Origin: an uncultured Catenibacterium sp.
GTDB taxonomy: Bacteria > Bacillota_I > Bacilli_A > Erysipelotrichales > Coprobacillaceae
Assembly (NCBI GenBank): GCA_900540685.1
Contig: UQGS01000010.1
Coordinates: 1-51,411, forward strand
Length of the DNA stretch: 51,411 bases
Reading direction: 5' to 3'
A program made the position numbers and the translations under genes. Below are positions 24,604 to 32,471 of this stretch, piece after piece (within the stretch, counting starts at the first letter, position 1; each line of letters opens with the position of its first letter). Below the pieces are notes generated by a model. It was not told the origin of the DNA. It was given only the letters and a program-made list of their open reading frames with translations, and did not search any database.

Positions 24604-25935
24604 ATGACATTCACAAACAAGGATTTAAAAAATATGATCATCCCACTCTTTTTTGAACAGCTGCTCGTAATGCTAGTAGGTATCGTAGATACTTTTATTG
24701 TAAGTTTTGTGGGAGAAAGTGCAGTATCAGGGGTATCTCTTGTAAACTCATTTAATACAGTCTTTATTTATTTGTTTACAGCCCTTGCATCAGGTGGAGC
24801 AGTTGTCATCAGCCAATATATTGGACGTAAAGAAAATGATGATACAAATCGTGCATCAGGACAATTATTGATGTTTTCTATTATCTTTTCATTTGTTTTG
24901 ATGGTTCTTGTCTTGATATTCAATGAATCACTTTTAAGACTCTTATTTGGTCGTGTAGAAAACTCAGTAATGCAGGCCTGTATAACTTATTTAAAGATTT
25001 CTGCCTATTCTTATCCTGCTCTTGCTATTTATAATGCAGGTGCTGCTTTATATCGTTCTATGGCTAAAACATCGACAACTATGTATATTTCTATTGCATC
25101 TAATATTATTAACTGTATTGGAAACTGCATAGGTGTTTTTGCCTTACATGCTGGTGTGGCAGGTGTTGCCTATCCTTCATTGATTGCTAGAATGTTTTCA
25201 GCTATTGTTATCACATTCTTATGCTTCAATAAGACGCTGACTACTTATTATGAAAAGAAGCATATACTTGTATTTGATGCTAGGATGTTGAAAAGAGTAT
25301 TGAATATTGCGGTTCCTAATGGGATTGAACAAGGAATCTTTCAGCTAGTTAAAGTAGCCTTGAGTTCAGTTGTTGCTTTATTTGGTACTTATCAGATTGC
25401 AGCCAATGGTGTTGCCCAGAGCATCTGGTCACTTGCAGCCCTAGTAGGTGTTACGATGGGACCTGTCTTTATTACTGTCATTGGACAATGTATGGGGGCA
25501 AAGGATATTGAAGCGTCTCATTATTATTTCAAGAAATTAATGAAGATTACACTTATATTCTCTGTTGTATGGAATGTATTTATTCTCGCAATTACACCAT
25601 TATTCCTACAATATTATCAATTATCATCACAAACAAAGCATTTGATCTTTATTTTAGTTATTATACATAACCTTTTTAACACTATTGCCTTCCCATTCTC
25701 TGGACCACTTTCAAATGGCTTGCGTGCGACAGGTGATGTGAAATATACAATGATTGTATCTGTCTTAAGTACAGTAGTGGTAAGAGGAATACTTTCTATC
25801 ATATTTGGTATCACATTTAATCTTGGTGTAGTCGGTATTGCTTTGGCAATGTGTGCTGACTGGACAATACGTGCTATTATATTCCAACTACGCTATCAAT
25901 CAGATAAATGGACACAGTTTACTGTTATTGAATAA
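24604..25935 (+). CDS. MATE family efflux transporter
   Basis: Exporter of 443 residues with twelve predicted helices. The N-terminus (IIPLFFEQLLVMLVGIVDTFIVSFVGESAVSGVSLV) and the second-half start (RVLNIAVPNGIEQGIFQLVKVALSS, about 236-260) are typical of the MATE fold. It is clearly distinct in sequence from the MATE protein at 11234-12565. TGGAGG precedes the start. It lies between a radical SAM gene and a Bce-type antibiotic-resistance module, each separated by its own terminator. The substrate is unknown. Confidence 0.9.
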   Translation: MTFTNKDLKNMIIPLFFEQLLVMLVGIVDTFIVSFVGESAVSGVSLVNSFNTVFIYLFTALASGGAVVISQYIGRKENDDTNRASGQLLMFSIIFSFVLMVLVLIFNESLLRLLFGRVENSVMQACITYLKISAYSYPALAIYNAGAALYRSMAKTSTTMYISIASNIINCIGNCIGVFALHAGVAGVAYPSLIARMFSAIVITFLCFNKTLTTYYEKKHILVFDARMLKRVLNIAVPNGIEQGIFQLVKVALSSVVALFGTYQIAANGVAQSIWSLAALVGVTMGPVFITVIGQCMGAKDIEASHYYFKKLMKITLIFSVVWNVFILAITPLFLQYYQLSSQTKHLIFILVIIHNLFNTIAFPFSGPLSNGLRATGDVKYTMIVSVLSTVVVRGILSIIFGITFNLGVVGIALAMCADWTIRAIIFQLRYQSDKWTQFTVIE

Positions 25936-25957
25936 AGAGACAATTCGTCTCTTTTTT
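25936..25957 (+). terminator. Terminator of the second MATE gene
   Basis: AGAGAC (25936-25941), loop AATTC, GTCTCT (25947-25952), then T residues to 25957. A TATAAT (25961-25966) just downstream is the likely -10 of the response regulator gene. Confidence 0.88.
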
Positions 25958-25985
25958 GTGTATAATGAACTAGAGGTGATATGAC

Positions 25986-26672
25986 ATGCAGAAAATTATG
26001 ATTGTAGAAGATGATGAAATTATTGCATCTTCTATAAAAAAGCATCTAGAAAAGTGGAATTATGATGTGTTTGTGGTCAAGAATTTTGAAAATGTCTTAG
26101 AAGACTTTAGAAACTATGAACCATTACTTATATTATTAGATATTTCACTTCCTTACTATAATGGTTATTATTGGTGTCAGGAAATAAGAAAAGAATCAGA
26201 AGTACCTATTATCTTTATTTCTTCTACAAGTGAGAATATGAATATCGTTATGGCGATGAATATGGGGGCAGATGATTTTATTAATAAGCCTTTTGACTTA
26301 ACGGTACTCACGGCTAAGTTACAGGCAATACTTAGACGTACCTATTCATTTAATAAAACACAGAATGTCTTGAATTATCACTCTTTGACTCTTGATTTAT
26401 TAAAAGGTGTGATTAGTTATCATGAAGACTCTATAGAACTCACTAAAACAGAACTTAAGATCATGCAGATTTTATTTGAACATGCCGGACAGATTGTCTC
26501 TAGAGATACAATCATGGAAGCCCTCTGGCAAAGTGAAGCCTTTGTAGATGATAATACATTAAGTGTCAATATTAATCGTTTAAGAAAGAAATTAGATGCT
26601 TTTTCTTTACCACAGCTTATTCATACAAAGAAAGGGATAGGGTATCAGTTATATTATGAAGACATACATTAA
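25986..26672 (+). CDS. bceR: OmpR-type response regulator of a Bce-like system
   Basis: Response regulator of 228 residues: receiver domain (1-120) with phosphoacceptor Asp52 in LILLDISLP, the acidic pair Glu8-Asp9-Asp10 and Lys in INKPFD, then an OmpR/PhoB winged helix (about 130-226, SVNINRLRKKLD). Gene order (regulator, kinase, ATPase, permease) and the kinase type identify it as BceR-like, which activates the adjacent transporter genes on sensing a peptide antibiotic. Inverted repeats TTACA/TGTAA upstream of the ATPase gene (27631-27667) are the likely binding site. The symbol reflects family resemblance, not a demonstrated bacitracin role. Its end overlaps the kinase start by 17 bp. Confidence 0.88.
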   Translation: MQKIMIVEDDEIIASSIKKHLEKWNYDVFVVKNFENVLEDFRNYEPLLILLDISLPYYNGYYWCQEIRKESEVPIIFISSTSENMNIVMAMNMGADDFINKPFDLTVLTAKLQAILRRTYSFNKTQNVLNYHSLTLDLLKGVISYHEDSIELTKTELKIMQILFEHAGQIVSRDTIMEALWQSEAFVDDNTLSVNINRLRKKLDAFSLPQLIHTKKGIGYQLYYEDIH

Positions 26673-27630
26673 AGACCATTATCGTTATTATCTTGTTTAT
26701 CTGGTGATGATCTTCTTGTTTGATCTGATCCTCTTATTATGTGATGTTTCTATTTCATTACTTTATTATCCTACCTGTTTATGTCTATTCTTTGTGATTG
26801 TTTATTTTGGCTATGACTATTATAAATATAATAAGAAGCTAAAAGCACTTCATTATGCCTTACATCTTGATCATATCTACTTAGAAAATATACCTGCACC
26901 AGAAAATGATTTAGAAGAGTCTTATTATTCTCTTATAGAAAAGATTATCCAGGCTAATAGTGTCCTTAATAATCAGAAGGATACAAGCTATCATGAATTA
27001 TCTGATTATATGACACTCTGGGTTCATCAGATTAAGACACCGATTGCAGGACTTCGACTACTCATACAATCAGGTGATTTATCTCCGAGACTACTTTCTA
27101 TGCAGGTATTACGTATTGAACAGTATGTAGATATGATGATGTACTATGTCAAGATGGGACATATGAATCAGGACTTAAAGATTGGTTATTATAAAATAGG
27201 GGATATTGTGAATGAAGTAGTCAAGAAACAATCCTTATTCTTTATTCATAAGAAGATTTCTCTTCAACTAGAAGAACTAGATGAAAAAATACTCACAGAT
27301 GAAAAGTGGACTTCTTTTATTATTGAACAGATCTTATCCAATGCCTTGAAATATACCAAAGAAGGTTCTATTCATATTTGTATGAAAAATCAAACACTCT
27401 ATATTAAAGATACAGGAATAGGAATTAAGAAAGAGGATTTACCTCGTGTCTTTGAAAAAGGCTTTACTGGTACAAATGGACGTATTGATAAGAAAGCCAG
27501 TGGATTAGGCTTATATCTTGTTAAGAATATATGTGATACTCTAGGTTATCCTATTCATATAGAATCTATAATCAATCAAGGAACAACTGTTTCCATTTGT
27601 TTTGAGAAAAAAACTCTTATCGTAGAGTAA
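26656..27630 (+). CDS. bceS: Intramembrane-sensing histidine kinase of a Bce-like system
   Basis: Kinase of 324 residues with two close N-terminal membrane helices (about 11-31 and 35-53) and almost no extracellular loop, the hallmark of BceS-type kinases that sense through their ABC transporter. The H box is LWVHQIKTPIAG with His124. The N box is IIEQILSNALKYT and the G boxes are DTGIGIKKEDLPRVFEKGF and ASGLGLYLVKNI. Translation is probably coupled, since the ATG lies inside the response-regulator gene and has a poor RBS. Confidence 0.92.
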   Translation: MKTYIKDHYRYYLVYLVMIFLFDLILLLCDVSISLLYYPTCLCLFFVIVYFGYDYYKYNKKLKALHYALHLDHIYLENIPAPENDLEESYYSLIEKIIQANSVLNNQKDTSYHELSDYMTLWVHQIKTPIAGLRLLIQSGDLSPRLLSMQVLRIEQYVDMMMYYVKMGHMNQDLKIGYYKIGDIVNEVVKKQSLFFIHKKISLQLEELDEKILTDEKWTSFIIEQILSNALKYTKEGSIHICMKNQTLYIKDTGIGIKKEDLPRVFEKGFTGTNGRIDKKASGLGLYLVKNICDTLGYPIHIESIINQGTTVSICFEKKTLIVE

Positions 27631-27667
27631 CTTACAAAATTGTAAGATTAGAGACTTATTCTGTAAG
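27631..27667 (+). promoter_or_regulatory. BceR-type operator repeats
   Basis: Perfect inverted repeat CTTACAAAATTGTAAG (27631-27646) and a second, CTTATTCTGTAAG (27655-27667), with centres about 22 bp apart, so on the same helix face. TTACA-N4-TGTAA matches the binding motif known for BceR-like regulators. A TATAGT (27705-27710) without a good -35 fits an activated promoter for the ABC transporter genes. Confidence 0.75.
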
Positions 27668-27733
27668 GTGAATCAATGGCAGATATGTTTCAAAATAATT
27701 AAACTATAGTTGTAACGAAGGAGGAAAACATAT

Positions 27734-28492
27734 ATGTCATTATTAGAAGTTAAAAACTTAAAAAAAGTCTATACAACACGTTTTTCATCTCAGCAGGTCA
27801 CTGCTTTATCCAATGTCTCTTTTTCAGTAGAAGAAGGAGAATATGTAGCTATCATGGGTGAATCAGGAAGTGGTAAGACAACACTTTTAAATATCCTAGC
27901 ATCTCTAGATACACCAACAAGTGGCGAAGTACTACTTAATGGAGAAGATATTACTAAAATAAGTGAAAGACATATTTCACAGTTTAGAAGAAAGAACCTA
28001 GGATTTGTATTTCAGGATTTCAACTTATTAGATACATTTTCTTTACGTGATAATATCTTTTTACCTCTAGTTCTTTCTAAAGAAAACTATGATGTTATGG
28101 AAACAAAACTTAAGTCTTTAGCTCCACAGCTAGGTATTGAATCACTACTGGATAAATACCCTTATGAAGTATCAGGAGGACAGAAACAAAGAGCAGCAGT
28201 TGCAAGAGCTTTAATTACTCATCCTCAGATTATCTTAGCTGATGAACCAACAGGTGCCTTAGATTCTAAATCTACAGATGATTTATTGAATATCTTTGAT
28301 CATGTCAATGAAGAAGGACAGACAATTGTGATGGTTACTCATAGTACCAAAGCAGCCAGTTTTGCGAAACGTGTCTTATTTATACGTGATGGACAGGTCT
28401 ATCATCAGATCTATAAAGGAGATAAGACAAACGAAGAAATGTATCAGGCAATCAGTGATACACTTACACTACTCCAGACAGGAGGTAAGTAA
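27734..28492 (+). CDS. bceA: ABC transporter ATPase of a Bce-type detoxification module
   Basis: ATPase of 252 residues in the MacB/BceA family. Walker A is GESGSGKTT (42-50), the Q loop is FVFQDFNLLDTFSLRDN, the signature is VSGGQKQRAAVARAL, Walker B is IILADEPTGALD, and the switch His is in MVTHS. GAAGGAGG precedes the start. It partners the large FtsX-type permease two bases downstream. Such transporters remove bacitracin, nisin-like lantibiotics or other cell-wall-targeting peptides from their lipid targets and also serve as the sensor for the kinase. Confidence 0.94.
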   Translation: MSLLEVKNLKKVYTTRFSSQQVTALSNVSFSVEEGEYVAIMGESGSGKTTLLNILASLDTPTSGEVLLNGEDITKISERHISQFRRKNLGFVFQDFNLLDTFSLRDNIFLPLVLSKENYDVMETKLKSLAPQLGIESLLDKYPYEVSGGQKQRAAVARALITHPQIILADEPTGALDSKSTDDLLNIFDHVNEEGQTIVMVTHSTKAASFAKRVLFIRDGQVYHQIYKGDKTNEEMYQAISDTLTLLQTGGK

Positions 28493-28494
28493 TT

Positions 28495-30483
28495 ATGTTT
28501 TATTTAAAACTTGCCCTGACAAATATTAAAAAGAATGGAAAAATCTATTTCCCATATCTTATTACAAGTATCTTTACTGTCATGATGTTTTATTGTGTGA
28601 AGTTCTTAGGTGGAGATAATGGCCTAAGAAAAGACAGTGAATCAGCAGCCATGATGATGAGTCTTGGCGTGTATGTTGTGACTATATTCTCAGTCATATT
28701 CCTATTATATATAAATAGCTTCCTCATGAAGAATCGTAAGAAGGAACTTGGACTCTATAATATATTAGGAATGGAAAAGCGTCATGTGATGTTGATCATC
28801 TTTTTTGAAACATTGATTGTTTATTTGGTTTCTTTAGGATTTGGTGTATTAACAGGTGTTCTATTCAGCAAGCTGATGATGCTTATTTTAGTGAAGATAT
28901 TGGCTATTCATACATCGATTGTATTTAGTATTGATATGAATGCGATTTTAATCACAACTCTTCTCTTTAGTGTTATTTTCTTTGTTTCATTTATGATCAA
29001 TGCAGCTTCTATTCGTTTCTCTAATCCAATCCAGTTATTAAAGGGTGGACAGGTTGGAGAAAAGGAACCAAAGACAAAGTGGTTGATGACTTTAATAGGT
29101 GTCATCACACTAGGTGCTGGTTATACAATTGCCTTGTCGATTGAAGATCCAATCACTGCCCTTGTCTTATTCTTTGTGGCAGTTGTACTTGTTATTATTG
29201 GTACATATGCACTCTTTACTGCTGGTTCTATTGTAATTTTGAAAATATTAAAGAAGAATAAGAAGTATTACTATCAGACAAATCACTTCATCAGTGTGTC
29301 TCAGATGATGTATCGTATGAAGCAGAATGCAGTTGGACTCGCTAGTATCTGTATTTTATGTACATGTATTCTTGTCATGATTTCTTCTACATATACTCTT
29401 TATAGTGGCGTTTTTGATACTGTGAAAAAAAGTGTTCGTGCTGACTATAGTTATAAAGTAGGGAATATGGAAAAGGTGAACATGAATGAAGAAATCATCA
29501 ACCTTGAAAAGAACATTAAAACATCTCTTGCGTCTAAAAATATCGGTATTTCACGTATGGCTTCTTTAAAGTATTGTCAAGTATGGGCTTCTCAAAATGG
29601 CACAGTCTTTACTGCGCCAGGAGAAGGTGGTAATAATAAATTACTCACTATCCTAGGTATGACATTAGCTGATTACAATCGTATTTATAATCATCATGTC
29701 ACTTTAAACGATCATGAAGTACTTTATAATTCTAATTATCATTTTAATCATGATTCAATGATGTTGAATAATCAATTGTATTCATTAAAGATGGTTAAGA
29801 ATGATCCTTGGTTTGTGAAGGATGATATTTCGAATATAGATTCTGATAGTATCACATTTGTATTCAAGGATGATGCAGCCTTAAAACAGGCACTTACATT
29901 TGAAAATCATTCTGCACCTTCTTATGTCTATGAAGTATTAGTGGATTATAAAGGTGGTTATTTCAATTCCAAGGCAGAAGAAGTTATGCGTAAAACAACT
30001 AAGAACTTCACTTTGAAAGTCATTGAAAAGAATGATGGTGAAATCAGTTATTCTAATATGACTCGCTATGATAACTACCAGGTATTTAGTCAGATGTATG
30101 GTTCATTATTATTCTTAGGAATCTTTCTAGGTGTACTCTTTATGATGGCAGCCGTATTGATTATGTATTATAAGCAGTTATCTGAAGGCTATGAAGATCA
30201 GAAAAGATATGAAATACTGCAGAACGTAGGATTGAGTAAAAAAGAAGTCAGACAGGCTGTATCTTCACAGGTATTGATTTTCTTCTTTCTTCCTCTTGTA
30301 GTTGCTGTGATTCATATGTCCATGGCTTATAATATGATCTTAAAGATGTTTAAGGTAATGATTCTTAATGCCCCTCAGACATTTATTACATGTACCGTTG
30401 TATCAGTAATCGTACTTACTATTTGTTATACTATTGTTTATTTCTGTACAAGTCGTACATATTATAAGATTGTGAAAAAATAA
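28495..30483 (+). CDS. bceB: ABC transporter permease of a Bce-type detoxification module
   Basis: Permease of 662 residues with the BceB topology: ten predicted helices and a large extracellular domain (about residues 305-535) between helices 7 and 8. The extracellular domain governs peptide specificity in this family. FtsX-like regions are at about 60-180 and 540-655 (KKELGLYNILGMEKRHVMLIIFFE; EDQKRYEILQNVGLSKKEVRQAVSSQ). It starts two bases after the ATPase stop and completes the regulator-kinase-ATPase-permease set. A double-hairpin terminator follows directly. Confidence 0.93.
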   Translation: MFYLKLALTNIKKNGKIYFPYLITSIFTVMMFYCVKFLGGDNGLRKDSESAAMMMSLGVYVVTIFSVIFLLYINSFLMKNRKKELGLYNILGMEKRHVMLIIFFETLIVYLVSLGFGVLTGVLFSKLMMLILVKILAIHTSIVFSIDMNAILITTLLFSVIFFVSFMINAASIRFSNPIQLLKGGQVGEKEPKTKWLMTLIGVITLGAGYTIALSIEDPITALVLFFVAVVLVIIGTYALFTAGSIVILKILKKNKKYYYQTNHFISVSQMMYRMKQNAVGLASICILCTCILVMISSTYTLYSGVFDTVKKSVRADYSYKVGNMEKVNMNEEIINLEKNIKTSLASKNIGISRMASLKYCQVWASQNGTVFTAPGEGGNNKLLTILGMTLADYNRIYNHHVTLNDHEVLYNSNYHFNHDSMMLNNQLYSLKMVKNDPWFVKDDISNIDSDSITFVFKDDAALKQALTFENHSAPSYVYEVLVDYKGGYFNSKAEEVMRKTTKNFTLKVIEKNDGEISYSNMTRYDNYQVFSQMYGSLLFLGIFLGVLFMMAAVLIMYYKQLSEGYEDQKRYEILQNVGLSKKEVRQAVSSQVLIFFFLPLVVAVIHMSMAYNMILKMFKVMILNAPQTFITCTVVSVIVLTICYTIVYFCTSRTYYKIVKK

Positions 30484-30486
30484 AAA

Positions 30487-30540
30487 AGGCTTTCGAGCCT
30501 AGACTGTTGACTAAACTAAATGTGTTGACAGTCTTTTTTT
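30487..30540 (+). terminator. Double-hairpin terminator after the Bce module
   Basis: The first hairpin is AGGCT, TTCG, AGCCT (30487-30500). The second pairs AGACTGTTGAC (30501-30511) with GTTGACAGTCT (30524-30534) using two G-U pairs on +, then T residues to 30540. It also folds on the minus strand, with T-rich sequence downstream, so it may terminate the small ORF transcript at 30550-30612 too. Confidence 0.8.
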
Positions 30541-30549
30541 GTTTTATTA

Positions 30550-30612
30550 TTAAGCTTCTCCCTTTACAAGGGATGCATAATCTCCTAAAATGATTATTAG
30601 ATCATTATTCAA
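30550..30612 (-). CDS. Possible 20-residue peptide gene (TTG start)
   Basis: Small open frame on the minus strand reading MNNDLIIILGDYASLVKGEA if TTG at 30612 is used. A near-ideal Shine-Dalgarno AAAGGAG (30627-30621) lies 8 bases before the TTG, and terminator hairpins follow the stop. A TATAAT on the minus strand (30693-30688) lies 76-81 bases upstream of the start, with no convincing -35. The peptide has a short hydrophobic core (LIIIL). It lies between the Bce permease gene and L-asparaginase. I recognise no family; it could be a leader, signalling or toxin-like peptide, or non-coding sequence. Such a short frame could also arise by chance, so the RBS and terminator are the main support. 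Confidence 0.35.
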   Translation of the reverse strand: MNNDLIIILGDYASLVKGEA

Positions 30613-30703
30613 TTTGTGATCTCCTTTCGCTTTGAGTTAATATGAGCAATTAATGAGACAAGTGGAAGGTTTTTTAATTACACAAAAATTATAGAGTCAA
30701 AAT

Positions 30704-30727
30704 AAAAAAGGCTTTCAAGCCTTTTTT
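30704..30727 (-). terminator. Terminator of the L-asparaginase gene
   Basis: AAAAAAGGCTT (30704-30714) pairs with AAGCCTTTTTT (30717-30727). On the minus strand the stem is followed by T-rich sequence. It overlaps the stop codon. Confidence 0.85.
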
Positions 30728-31712
30728 AGTAGTTTAAGAAGTAATCGTTGATTACTTTTTTATCTTTTGTGACAGTTAAAGAAAGCATTAATAGAATACG
30801 TGCTTTATAAGGAGATAAATTATTAGCCCCTAAACATACATGCTTAGGATCAAAATAATCATCCTGGAAAATAATACTATTTGTAACACGGCTCGCACGT
30901 ACAAACACAATACCCTTATTTGATAATTCTTCAATACGCTGACGCCATTCCTTAGAATAGTTACCACTACCTGTTCCTACAATCACAATACCTTCATTAT
31001 TTTGTGCGAGGAAATCAAGAATATCAGGAGAGGCACCGACATAATAATCCGCAATAGCTACATTGGCGAGATTATCAATTGGTTTACGGGAAAAGACTGA
31101 ATAAGTTGTATGTCTTTTTAATGGCTGAGAAGAGAAGTATACTTCATCATCCTTCATATAACCTAGATTTGCGAAAGCTCTCTGGTCAAAGGCATCAATC
31201 TTATAGTTACTGATCTTCTGGATATCTCTACCAGAGAAGATAGTACTTGAGAATAAGCACATTACACCGCGACCCCATGCTTCGCTATGACTTGCAAGCA
31301 TAATAGCCTGGAATAAATTAAATGGTCCATCTGCACTTGTCGCAGTCGCAGGGCGCATCGCACCTGTTAAAACAACAGGTTTTAATGTATTGACTGTTAA
31401 GTTCAAGAAGTAAGATGTTTCTTCCATTGTATCAGTCCCATGAGTCACGACAATCCCATCAATATCCTGCTGATCAGCTAGCTTATTAATATGTTCAGTT
31501 AAGATGAGCCATCTTTTATCATCAATTTCATTAGAATCAACAGAGAAGAGATTATCTAAAACGATTTCTACTCGATCTCTTATATCTGGAATAGAAGATA
31601 GCACTTCATCTACAGAAATAGTACCTGCTTCATAATTTGTCGTTTTACCGGCAGCACCACTTCCGGCAATCGTACCACCTGTCGCAATAATCGCAATTTT
31701 TTTCTTTTTCAT
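30726..31712 (-). CDS. ansA: L-asparaginase (type I-like, cytosolic)
   Basis: Amidohydrolase of 328 residues that converts asparagine to aspartate and ammonia. Catalytic motif 1 is IIATGGTIAGSG with nucleophile Thr14, and motif 2 is GIVVTHGTDTMEET with the second Thr-Asp-Lys-type triad Thr and Asp. VVLTGAMRPATATSADGPFN and GTGSGNYSKEW are also conserved. There is no signal peptide. The gene is on the minus strand behind the Crp/Fnr-type regulator gene (56-bp gap), so they could be co-transcribed. The type I versus type II assignment by length and lack of a leader is tentative. Confidence 0.92.
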   Translation of the reverse strand: MKKKKIAIIATGGTIAGSGAAGKTTNYEAGTISVDEVLSSIPDIRDRVEIVLDNLFSVDSNEIDDKRWLILTEHINKLADQQDIDGIVVTHGTDTMEETSYFLNLTVNTLKPVVLTGAMRPATATSADGPFNLFQAIMLASHSEAWGRGVMCLFSSTIFSGRDIQKISNYKIDAFDQRAFANLGYMKDDEVYFSSQPLKRHTTYSVFSRKPIDNLANVAIADYYVGASPDILDFLAQNNEGIVIVGTGSGNYSKEWRQRIEELSNKGIVFVRASRVTNSIIFQDDYFDPKHVCLGANNLSPYKARILLMLSLTVTKDKKVINDYFLNY

Positions 31713-31768
31713 ATTTTTCTACACCTCGTCAATAATTATATTTAAAACATTTCTTGAATGCAATAATC

Positions 31769-32401
31769 CTATTCACTATGTTCTAGAATATGTTTCAATA
31801 TTTTAGAATTTTTGACAGAAACAATTCCATACTCATATTCGACAGCCTCTTCTTCCTTAAACTTCTTCATAATGCGTGATACAGTCACTCTATTCATATC
31901 CAAACATCCTGCAATATCTTCATGGGTATAAGGAATGGACTTTCTTCCATTATCTGTTTCAATAAGAAGGAAATCAGCCACTTTTTGTGTACTATTATAA
32001 TTCACTAGTCTTTCAATTGTATGTGTTAAATAGTTGCATGTAGAAGTCAGATGTTGAAGCATAAGAATCATAAGGTCATTGTTTTTCTGTAATATAGGCA
32101 TCAAGTCAGTAATATGACAACGAATAAATTCTGCATCAGTAATCGTTGCCATATTGGCTTTACGGACTGAATGATTTAAAAAGGATCCATCACCAAAAAT
32201 ACGTCCTTTCTTTAATACCTCTAAGGTAATCTGTTTTCCCTGTGAACTGCTTAAATAAGCACGCACACGTCCCTTGATTAAAAGATAGATATCATTCGCA
32301 TCATCGCTTTCATAAAAAATGACTGTCTTCGAAGGTAGAACACAACGTTCACCGACTGATTCAAATAAATAAAAATAGTTTTCTGGAATAATGATATTCA
32401 T
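31769..32401 (-). CDS. Crp/Fnr family transcriptional regulator
   Basis: Regulator of 210 residues: cyclic-nucleotide-binding-type beta barrel (about 15-120, IFYESDDANDIYLLIKGRVRAYLSSSQGKQITLEVLKKGRIFGDGSF), dimer helix (about 110-140) and a Crp-type winged HTH (about 145-205, YTHEDIAGCLDMNRVTVSRIMKKFKEE). The cysteines do not form an FNR N-terminal cluster, and the cAMP-binding Arg-Ser pair is not clearly present, so the signal is unknown. GGAGG precedes the ATG. A perfect 14-bp palindrome 13 bp upstream (32414-32427) may be its operator, shared with the divergent YitT gene. Confidence 0.9.
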   Translation of the reverse strand: MNIIIPENYFYLFESVGERCVLPSKTVIFYESDDANDIYLLIKGRVRAYLSSSQGKQITLEVLKKGRIFGDGSFLNHSVRKANMATITDAEFIRCHITDLMPILQKNNDLMILMLQHLTSTCNYLTHTIERLVNYNSTQKVADFLLIETDNGRKSIPYTHEDIAGCLDMNRVTVSRIMKKFKEEEAVEYEYGIVSVKNSKILKHILEHSE

Positions 32402-32413
32402 ATGTCCTCCATT

Positions 32414-32427
32414 GTAGCCTAGGCTAC
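32414..32427. promoter_or_regulatory. Perfect palindrome, putative Crp/Fnr-type operator
   Basis: GTAGCCTAGGCTAC is fully self-complementary. It lies between divergent regulator and YitT genes. The YitT promoter -10 is TATAAT (32449-32454) with no good -35. If transcription starts near 32461, the palindrome centre (32420.5) is at about -41, the class II position for Crp/Fnr activators. Confidence 0.55.
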
Positions 32428-32471
32428 TGTATTGTCTCTCTTTTCTATTATAATGGTTGAGGGTGATGAAA

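Noticed and set aside
30688..30700. TTGACT next to TATAAT on the minus strand taken as a promoter
   Set aside because: Only one base separates the two hexamers, so they cannot work together; only the -10 is kept as a possibility.
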